This document shows positions 5,383-11,696 of a DNA stretch of 11,696 nt, one piece after another. Location of the stretch: positions 1 to 11,696 of the forward strand of contig JAGXIS010000002.1 in assembly GCA_024635465.1 (NCBI GenBank), read 5' to 3'. The position numbers and the translations under genes are program-made. The notes beneath the pieces are model-generated. The model was not told the origin of the DNA. It saw nothing but the letters and a program-made list of their open reading frames with translations, and did no database searches. Source of the stretch: Bacteroidota bacterium (GTDB lineage: Bacteria; Bacteroidota; Rhodothermia; Balneolales; Balneolaceae). The stretch's first letter is position 1, and every line of letters starts with the position of its first letter.

Positions 5383-6978
5383 ATGGATATTATTTGGGTC
5401 GGATTAGCTTTCATTTTTGGGTTATTGGTCAGCCGTGTGCACGTACCTCCTCTAGTCGGATATCTGATTGCAGGTATCGGACTGGCGTTATTTGGTTATG
5501 AGGCCGGTGATATGCTCTCAGAAATCTCGCATCTGGGTGTGATTTTTCTGCTTTTCACCGTTGGATTACATATCCGTCTGAAAAATATTGTGAGAATGGA
5601 GGTAGTGGGTGTCGGATTCATCCATCTTGCCATTTCTACACTGATCTTCACTCCAATTACGCTCTATTTCGGATTTGATCTAACTGCAGCGATTATCATT
5701 AGTATTATATTGGGATTCTCAAGTACTGTATTAGCTGCAAAGAATCTGGAGCAAAGAAATGAGCTGGGAGCTTATTATGGTAGAGTCGCCATTGGGATAC
5801 TGATCCTCCAGGATCTTGTAGCAATCGCCATTATCGCTTATACCGGAGGTGGTGTTCCGAGTCCCTGGAGTTTACTCCTGCTTGGTCTACCCATTCTGCG
5901 GCCCATTTTATCAAAACTCTTGGATAGTATTCATAAGGATGAATTAATTATGCTACTCGCCATTGTGATGGCTATTGGCGGTGCATCGCTATTTGAGTTT
6001 CTCAATCTCAGCTCTGAACTGGGTGCACTCGTTGCAGGTATGATCTTGGCGACCGACGAAAAAGGCGAAGAACTGGGGAAAAAATTATGGGGAATCAAGG
6101 AGGCTTTCCTGGTTGGATTCTTTTTGGAAATCGGCCTTACCGGTTTACCAAGCAACGATGCATATATTTTCATACTCGTTTTTATTCTCTTATTACCTAT
6201 TAAATCAATTCTGTTCTACGGTCTCTTTATGATCTTTAAACTGAGGTCGAGAACAGGTTACCTCTCAACGGTAACACTCACTGCTTACTCCGAATTTACC
6301 CTCATAGCGGGTACTGTTGCAGCTGCAAATGGCTTTTTACCTGAGGAATTTATTTTAACTCTTGGATTACTCACTGCCATTTCTTTTGTTGCAAATGCCC
6401 CCCTTGCCAAGTTTGAAGATCAGATCTGGAAACGGTTTGAGCCATTTCTACATAGATTTGAACGGGATGTTAAACATCCGGAAAGAGAGGTCATAAATCT
6501 CGGGAAATCAGAATATCTGGTGATTGGTATGGGTAGTGCCGGTCGGGCTGCATACGACAGATTACATGATAGAGGAAAACAGGCTATTGGCATGGATATC
6601 GATCCGGGCAGAATTGAATCCAACCTCAAAGCAAAAAGACGCGTTGTTTATGGTGATATTCAGGACAGTGAGCTCTGGGAAACCATCGATCTGGAGCACA
6701 TAAAATCCATTATTATTGCAATGGGTAATACAGCAGTAAAACTGAGTGCAACCAAAGCTATCAGAGATAGTGGATTTGATAAACCTGTTTATGTGATTAC
6801 GATGCGTGATGATGAAAGTGAAGCGTTACAAAAAGCTGGAGCCAGCTCCGTTACTATTCCTATCACACAAGCCGGAGAACAACTTGCTGAGTTGAGTATT
6901 GAAAACGATTCACGAGAAGAAGCTGAACCTGTAAAACTGAATGTAGATCAAGGCGACTCTAATGACCGGCAATCCTGA
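5383..6978 (+). CDS. Kef/CPA2-type cation:proton antiporter with RCK (TrkA-N) domain
   Basis: An inner-membrane K+ or Na+/H+ antiporter of the CPA2 family, 531 aa. The membrane domain (about residues 1-345) has a dozen or so hydrophobic segments, the conserved FLLFTVGLHI (55-64), the Kef-type QD pair Q143/D144 in GILILQDLVAI, and LSSELGALVAGMIL (208-221). The RCK domain starts near 376: YLVIGMGSAG (378-387) is the GxGxxG dinucleotide-binding turn, with D405 as the likely ribose-binding acid and GDIQD at 424-428. It ends after a single RCK_N unit; no separate RCK_C domain is seen. E. coli KefB/KefC are gated by glutathione adducts and protect against electrophiles; whether this protein responds to any thiol adduct is unknown. 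No terminator lies between it and the hydrolase gene, so co-transcription is likely. Confidence 0.9.
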   Translation: MDIIWVGLAFIFGLLVSRVHVPPLVGYLIAGIGLALFGYEAGDMLSEISHLGVIFLLFTVGLHIRLKNIVRMEVVGVGFIHLAISTLIFTPITLYFGFDLTAAIIISIILGFSSTVLAAKNLEQRNELGAYYGRVAIGILILQDLVAIAIIAYTGGGVPSPWSLLLLGLPILRPILSKLLDSIHKDELIMLLAIVMAIGGASLFEFLNLSSELGALVAGMILATDEKGEELGKKLWGIKEAFLVGFFLEIGLTGLPSNDAYIFILVFILLLPIKSILFYGLFMIFKLRSRTGYLSTVTLTAYSEFTLIAGTVAAANGFLPEEFILTLGLLTAISFVANAPLAKFEDQIWKRFEPFLHRFERDVKHPEREVINLGKSEYLVIGMGSAGRAAYDRLHDRGKQAIGMDIDPGRIESNLKAKRRVVYGDIQDSELWETIDLEHIKSIIIAMGNTAVKLSATKAIRDSGFDKPVYVITMRDDESEALQKAGASSVTIPITQAGEQLAELSIENDSREEAEPVKLNVDQGDSNDRQS

Positions 6979-7067
6979 TGAGTAATCTGGCAGAATCGGA
7001 CAGACCCATTTGCCTATCTGGCTGCCTCTGAACGTTCGTATATTCAACCTTAAATAGATTATCAATC

Positions 7068-7115
7068 AAAAAAAAGCCACACTCTCGCATTTACTTATCA
7101 ATCCGAAAATGTGGC
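7068..7115 (-). terminator. Intrinsic terminator of the amidohydrolase operon
   Basis: Read on the minus strand, GCCACATTTTCGGATT (7115-7100) pairs with AATGCGAGAGTGTGGC (7091-7076): 16 positions, one G-G mismatch and two G-U pairs, with an 8-nt loop. Eight Ts follow (7075-7068). On the plus strand the G-U pairs become C-A mismatches and no T tract follows, so it works best for the minus-strand operon. I see no separate terminator for the antiporter gene in 6979-7067. Confidence 0.8.
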
Positions 7116-7156
7116 AAAATTATAAAAATCTGATATTCAGAGCCTAAATCATCCCC

Positions 7157-8491
7157 CTATCTGCGGGACTGGTCTAATTTCTCGCGATATTTCTCATAAA
7201 ATTGTCGGTGCATATCTCTCATATCGCTTTTGCTGCCACGGATATAAACTTGCTCTACCTGAGTGGCATACTCGATCGGATTGCCGTCTGTAATTAGGAA
7301 CGTTGCGTCTAACCCAACTTCTAAAGCTCCTACTCTATCTTCAATTCCCAGGATTCTGGCCGGAGACAAGGTGATTGCTTTAAGGGCTTCATCAACCGGT
7401 AAACCAAAACCCGCTGCAGCGCCGGCTTCTAATGGAAGTCTGTTCGCGTTGGCTGCACTGGATGCACCTGCAATGGCAAATTCCACACCTGCCTCGTAGA
7501 GTTTGGAGGGGAGTGTGTATCTGGCATCATACGATTCCCAATCCCTGTTGGGGGCGTCTAAAACCGTTGTGATGATGACCGGGATATCATTCTTCTTCAG
7601 ATATTCTGTAACCAGATGAGAATCTCGGCCGCTTAAAAGGATCATTCGTAAGTCCTCTTCTTCTGCCCATGTGATGGCATCTTGAATCTGTCTCACATCA
7701 TCTGCATCCACTACAACCGGCATATCCCCGTTAAAAACCGGGATCATCGCTTCCCATCGTGTATCGATATCGTGCCGGGGTGTTCCGGAAGCTTCTCTTG
7801 CTTTTTTGTATGCACGTGCATTGGCAAAAGCTTCGCGGAGATCTTCAATATCACTTATATAGTCATCACTGTTTGCGGAGGGCCAATTCACAATCATACC
7901 CACTCCCGACTTAAGTGTCATGGTATCCCATGCCCAGCCGTCCATATGCATAGCTGCGGACTGACCTGAAATGAGTCCGCCTCCCGGCGTTGTGACAGCT
8001 GTAAGCACTCCTGCAGAGCGGGCGATACCGATATGCCTGCTCTCCGGGTTAAAGGCTCTCTCCACCTTCACATTTGGATTTACAGGCCCCTGTTCATTCA
8101 CATCAACTGTCATACCTACAGCGCCAATCTCAAAAATCCCCATCTGACTGTACGCATCAATTAAACCCGGATAGATCAGCTTCCCGGTTACATCCTCGAT
8201 AGTTGTACCATCCGGCAGTTCCACATCTGTCCCGATAGCTGTGATCACTCCATCTTCAAAAAGCAGTGTCCCGTTTTCAATGATATCACCGGAAACGGTG
8301 TGGATGGTTCCGCCCACTAATGCTATAGGCCCGCTTTGAGGAGCAGCCGGTATTTGCGCGTCGACCTTCGGAGCCCACATGATGCATAAAAGAGCTACAA
8401 ATAGTGATTTTAAAGTTTTCATGATTGTTTTTGATTTCATAGTTGAATGTGATCGTATTATGGGCGAAGGTTGTTTTTTATGATTAATCAT
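7157..8491 (-). CDS. Exported amidohydrolase-family protein lacking metal ligands
   Basis: A 444-aa protein with the overall amidohydrolase (imidazolonepropionase-like, COG1228) sequence pattern: N-terminal beta-sandwich start GTIHTVSGDIIENGTLLFEDG (61-81), LIYPGLIDAYSQMG (105-118), and the C-terminal SPARILGIEDRVGALEVGLDA (376-396). The metal site is missing: the HxH after PGLIDA is replaced by Y114/Q116, the later His of the usual HAD-like motif is D262 (VVVDADD), and the terminal Asp region reads AGASSAANANR (341-351). It is therefore probably not a hydrolase. A signal peptide (MKTLKSLFVALL... cut VDA|Q, residues 24-45) points to export. The first ATG (8491) has a strong Shine-Dalgarno but adds 23 residues before the signal peptide; ATGs at 8440 and 8422 are alternatives. 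Second gene of the operon, overlapping the 993-aa gene by 8 bp. Confidence 0.88.
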   Translation of the reverse strand: MINHKKQPSPIIRSHSTMKSKTIMKTLKSLFVALLCIMWAPKVDAQIPAAPQSGPIALVGGTIHTVSGDIIENGTLLFEDGVITAIGTDVELPDGTTIEDVTGKLIYPGLIDAYSQMGIFEIGAVGMTVDVNEQGPVNPNVKVERAFNPESRHIGIARSAGVLTAVTTPGGGLISGQSAAMHMDGWAWDTMTLKSGVGMIVNWPSANSDDYISDIEDLREAFANARAYKKAREASGTPRHDIDTRWEAMIPVFNGDMPVVVDADDVRQIQDAITWAEEEDLRMILLSGRDSHLVTEYLKKNDIPVIITTVLDAPNRDWESYDARYTLPSKLYEAGVEFAIAGASSAANANRLPLEAGAAAGFGLPVDEALKAITLSPARILGIEDRVGALEVGLDATFLITDGNPIEYATQVEQVYIRGSKSDMRDMHRQFYEKYREKLDQSRR

Positions 8492-11465
8492 TCTTTACCT
8501 CCCTGGCTCGTTCTATCAGTTTAGCCCGTTCATTCTCGATATTTCGCTGAAGGATCGCATCCTCGTCAATATCGAAATACTTTCTTCCTTCGATCCATGT
8601 CTCTTCAGCCACAGATAGTGTGGAGAGTGGATCTCCGCTCCAGATAACAAAATCACCATCTTTGCCCGATTCTAAGGATCCGACTCTATGATCGATGCCA
8701 AGCAATTCCGCAGTTGTACTTGTAACAAGTGACAATGCATCCACCGGATCCATCCCCGTCCGAACCATCTTGGCTGCCTCCCAATTCATTCTGGATGAAA
8801 CCTGACTATCATCAGAGTGAAGCGATGTTGCTACACCGGCTTCGAACAGCAGTCGTGCATTGTAATTGGTGGCATCGTACGCTTCTATTTTGAAAGATGA
8901 CCAGTCGGACCAAACCACTGCGCCGGCTCCGTGTGCAGCCAATTCAGGAGCCACTTTATACGCCTCTACACCGTGATGAAAAGCTTTAATTCGGAAGTCA
9001 TAACGTTCGGCCAAACGCATCAGTGTTAGAATTTCATCAGCCCGGTAACTGTGAGATTGTACCAGAATATCTTCATTCAGAATATCTACAATGGCATCCA
9101 GTCTGAGGTCGCGACGGGGTGGAATTCCATCTCCATTGTTCTCCCACTCATTCCAACGCGCTTCATAATCTCTGGCCATATTAAACCGATCTGCAATAAT
9201 CTGCTCCGTACCCATACGTGTTTCAGGATATCGATCCGATCCCACACGCTTGGGATTTTCACCCAATGCAAATTTAACAGTTCGTGGTGCATCTTCAATT
9301 TTTAGATCATCAGACAAAACACCCCACTTCATTTTTATGTGAACATTTTGTCCACCGATGGGATTAGCGGAACCGTGCATTACGTGAGCAGTAGTTAAAC
9401 CACCTGCAAGCTGCCGATACATCCAGATGTTATTGATATTAAGTACATCACCCAATCTCACTTCAGGTACAATGGCATTCCCGATTTCATTGACCGCATC
9501 CACACCGGAGTGCAAGTGTGCGTCAATCAGTCCGGGTGTTACATGTTTCCCGGTACCATCAATCACCACAGCATCCCGTGGAACATTTAAATCCTGACCC
9601 ACTTCGGACACTTCTCCCCTTTCGATCAGCAGATCTGCATTTTCCAAAACACCGGCATCACCCATCGTCCAAATCGTCGCATTTTGAACCAATACATAAC
9701 GGGGTTGATCAGGAATAGATTCACGCCCGTATTCCATGGATGGGCGTGTCATCGGTAGATTCAGGTTTCTCGCAAGTTTTTCATCCGGCTCCTTCACTTC
9801 CTCCTCAAATTCAGCGACTCTGATTGCGCTCCATTGAACTCTTTCATCTCCAGGTACTTCAGCCCAACCGTTGAGTTGATCTTCTGATACAGACGCTGTT
9901 AATCGGATTAATCCATAAATATCAAAAGCATCCCCCTCAAAATCCGCTCTAAAACGACGAGTATCGTCATCAGAGGCTACACCACTTAATTCAGCTTCAA
10001 TCCCACTGATTGTGATGGTTCCGCCCAATTTCCCGGGACTTGATTCAGTGATAGACAGGTCTGCCTGAACGGTTCCGTCAGCTGAAGTCATATTCCAATC
10101 ACCTCTGACATCAATGACGTCGTCAGAATTGATATTAAAATGATCTCCATCAACCCAGACATCCATGATGCGGGTTTGATCTGCAAAAAGATCGCCATCC
10201 GTGATGACAAAGTTTGCCACTTTTCCGGTTGACAGAGAGCCGTGAGTAGTATCAATTCCTAGAAGTTGAGCAGGATTTTGAGTCAAGGCTGCCAGAGCAG
10301 CTGTTGAATCCAGTCCTGCAAAAACGGCCTCTCGCAGATTTCTTAAAAAATGAGCTTTATCCTCCAATCCATCGGTTGTAAATGAAAATGCTATTTCGGC
10401 TTCATTCAAACGTTTTGGATTTTCCGGTGCCAGGTACCAATCTCTTAATTCACTCAGATCTTCATTTAGGGCTTCCTCAGGCGAATCAACTTCCGGCACT
10501 TCAGGGAAATCAAGTGGTAGAATTAGAGGCACTGATTGTTCTGAAAGTACATCGATCAATTTATACTCATTCCCATTTCCTTTTATCCAGGGAGTGATAT
10601 CAAATTCATCAGCAAATCGAAGAGCTCTCAAAATCTCTTCGTCACTGCTTGTTGAAAATAGAATGGGTTTTGTACCTCTTACAACCTCACTTAGTGCTGC
10701 AAGCGGTGCATTCGATTCGGGACGCTGCAATCCGCGCGGACTGTCTTCATAAGTCTGATGTGCACGATCGTACCAATCTGCATCGTAAAGAGTTTGGCGA
10801 ATCAACGCGATTACTCCCATATCTGATGTAGGATATATATATCCAAAATCCCAGCTCCCGGACAGTGATGCCGATTGTACAACTCCGCTACGAACCAACC
10901 GTTTGGTAACCGACCCCTCGCCAAGTTCTATTACTGCAGCATCTCCACGAAATATCCCCAGCGGTGGGGCGCTTAATGCTGTAGTAAATCCTTGTGCCCG
11001 AAGTTCACTACTCCCATCTTCTTCCGGGTTAAATTCATTAACGGCGTCGAGGTGTGCTCTCAGATGAGGATTCCATGATTGAGCACCTCGATCCAGTTCA
11101 ACTCTGGGATCTTTCATTCCTACTTCTGAAAAAGCATCAATAAAACCCGGATAGATCGTTTTTCCGGCCAGATCCCAAACCCGGGCATCTGCAGGTATGG
11201 TCACATTGCTTCCAACCGCTTCAATGATGCCGTTTCGGATAACCAGTGTGCCTTCGGTAATCACTCTCCCCGGCTCTGTTACAATCGGGCCATTGGTGAA
11301 TGCATGCGCTCGAGGAGTATTCTCCTTCATTCCCTCAATAGGTGTTGTCTGCGCAAAAATAGTGGATGGTAGTGTAATGAATAGAGCCAAAATGAGAATT
11401 GATAATGTCCTCATTAAATCCCTAAAATGAGCTGTTTTGTTCGCCTTAATCATATTTATAGTCAT
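8484..11465 (-). CDS. Exported tandem-domain amidohydrolase (inactive N-half, intact C-half)
   Basis: 993 aa. Signal peptide MRTLSILILALFITLPSTIFA|Q (18-38), so translation may really start at Met18 (11414), preceded by AGGGA; the first ATG (11465) and Met5 (11453) have no Shine-Dalgarno. Residues about 55-440 form an amidohydrolase-like domain without metal ligands: YPGFIDAFSEVG (105-116) has no HxH and ILFSTSSDEEI (268-278) lacks the usual His. Residues about 452-548 (WNMTSADGTVQADLS...GGTITISG) look like an all-beta insert of unknown role. Residues about 588-965 form a second amidohydrolase domain with all expected ligands: H650 and H652 (PGLIDAHLHSG), H805 (QSHSYR), H830/H831 (AFHHG) and D885/D886 (LHSDDSQ). 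The family hydrolyses cyclic amide or peptide-like bonds, but the substrate is unknown. First gene of a two-gene operon with the inactive 444-aa paralogue. Confidence 0.92.
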   Translation of the reverse strand: MTINMIKANKTAHFRDLMRTLSILILALFITLPSTIFAQTTPIEGMKENTPRAHAFTNGPIVTEPGRVITEGTLVIRNGIIEAVGSNVTIPADARVWDLAGKTIYPGFIDAFSEVGMKDPRVELDRGAQSWNPHLRAHLDAVNEFNPEEDGSSELRAQGFTTALSAPPLGIFRGDAAVIELGEGSVTKRLVRSGVVQSASLSGSWDFGYIYPTSDMGVIALIRQTLYDADWYDRAHQTYEDSPRGLQRPESNAPLAALSEVVRGTKPILFSTSSDEEILRALRFADEFDITPWIKGNGNEYKLIDVLSEQSVPLILPLDFPEVPEVDSPEEALNEDLSELRDWYLAPENPKRLNEAEIAFSFTTDGLEDKAHFLRNLREAVFAGLDSTAALAALTQNPAQLLGIDTTHGSLSTGKVANFVITDGDLFADQTRIMDVWVDGDHFNINSDDVIDVRGDWNMTSADGTVQADLSITESSPGKLGGTITISGIEAELSGVASDDDTRRFRADFEGDAFDIYGLIRLTASVSEDQLNGWAEVPGDERVQWSAIRVAEFEEEVKEPDEKLARNLNLPMTRPSMEYGRESIPDQPRYVLVQNATIWTMGDAGVLENADLLIERGEVSEVGQDLNVPRDAVVIDGTGKHVTPGLIDAHLHSGVDAVNEIGNAIVPEVRLGDVLNINNIWMYRQLAGGLTTAHVMHGSANPIGGQNVHIKMKWGVLSDDLKIEDAPRTVKFALGENPKRVGSDRYPETRMGTEQIIADRFNMARDYEARWNEWENNGDGIPPRRDLRLDAIVDILNEDILVQSHSYRADEILTLMRLAERYDFRIKAFHHGVEAYKVAPELAAHGAGAVVWSDWSSFKIEAYDATNYNARLLFEAGVATSLHSDDSQVSSRMNWEAAKMVRTGMDPVDALSLVTSTTAELLGIDHRVGSLESGKDGDFVIWSGDPLSTLSVAEETWIEGRKYFDIDEDAILQRNIENERAKLIERAREVKND
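8497..8504 (-). promoter_or_regulatory. Strong Shine-Dalgarno inside the upstream gene
   Basis: AGGGAGGT on the minus strand lies 5 nt before the ATG at 8491, within the last codons of the 993-aa gene whose stop codon (8486-8484) overlaps the start as ATGATTAA. This favours the 8491 start and translational coupling. It stands out because other genes here lack such sites. Confidence 0.6.
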
Positions 11466-11696
11466 TTATTATTTTTAGATCCATTTTTTTGAGTGGAGTC
11501 ATACTCATTTTTAATGATGGACTAATTTAGACAACCCAAGCACTTTTTAAAAAAAAATTATTCCCAAACAGGTCTCCAAGATTAATTTTTGTAAACGGAT
11601 CCTTTTTATGACCCTCAGTTAAAAATAGATGAAAATGTTTTTGACGTTTTGATCTTTCAACTTTTCCTCAGATAGCTTAGTATCTGAAATGCAAAA
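11466..11696. other. Intergenic region upstream of the amidohydrolase operon
   Basis: No coding region is supported. It should contain the minus-strand promoter, but no convincing TAnnTTTG box is seen. Two small inverted repeats are present: TGAGT/ACTCA (11490-11494 and 11503-11507, 8-nt loop) about 25 bp before the first ATG, and TCAGATA/TATCTGA (11668-11674 and 11681-11687, 6-nt loop) near the window end. Neither is followed by a T tract on either strand. Confidence 0.4.

Noticed and set aside
6961..6984. ATG at 6961 overlapping the antiporter end as a possible next gene.
   Set aside because: The frame stops after seven codons.
9051..9305. Open frames on both strands inside the 993-aa gene (and several elsewhere in the amidohydrolase genes).
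   Set aside because: They lack recognisable motifs and overlap a long conserved coding frame; they are frame shadows.
11668..11687. TCAGATA/TATCTGA hairpin as a terminator of a gene beyond the window.
   Set aside because: No T tract follows on either strand within the window.

Overview
This 11.7 kb window looks chromosomal and comes from an AT-leaning bacterium of the Bacteroidota/Balneolota/Rhodothermota kind. Three things in the sequence suggest this. One promoter matches the TAnnTTTG -7 element of that group. Most genes lack a Shine-Dalgarno sequence. Both exported proteins have a predicted signal-peptide cleavage immediately before Gln (the 'Q-rule' of Bacteroidetes exported proteins). 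The GTP-type PEP carboxykinase and the tandem secreted amidohydrolases are compatible with this. The exact lineage is inference.

Layout. (1) Positions 1-836: a small GIY-YIG nuclease gene sits inside two nested pairs of inverted repeats, each built around one 28-bp palindromic unit. A fifth unit lies beside the next gene. (2) 837-2069, minus strand: an intact M48/Ste24-type membrane zinc protease. (3) 2073-2526: a long intergenic stretch with a possible decayed coding remnant and a LacI-family-like operator. (4) 2527-4416, plus: GTP-dependent phosphoenolpyruvate carboxykinase (pckG) with a 45-bp in-frame tandem duplication at its 5' end, followed by twin 13-bp palindromes and a strong intrinsic terminator. 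(5) 4527-6978, plus: a 20-bp perfect palindrome next to a promoter -7 box, then a small serine alpha/beta hydrolase (phospholipase/carboxylesterase, MhqD-like) and a Kef/CPA2-type cation:proton antiporter with an RCK domain, probably one operon. (6) 7068-11465, minus: two overlapping genes for exported amidohydrolase-family proteins, ending in an intrinsic terminator shared with the convergent intergenic gap.

How the genes fit together. PEPCK is the gluconeogenic entry enzyme, and a LacI-type site upstream would fit carbon-source control. The hydrolase-antiporter pair under a MarR-like palindrome could be an electrophile or quinone stress unit: MhqD-type hydrolases belong to quinone-responsive MhqR regulons, and Kef antiporters protect against electrophiles in E. 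coli. The amidohydrolase pair contains three amidohydrolase-like domains, and only one of them (C-terminal half of the 993-aa protein) keeps the metal-binding residues. The best candidates for something undescribed are the GIY-YIG/palindrome element and the live/dead amidohydrolase arrangement. No rRNA, tRNA, CRISPR array or classical transposase was found.
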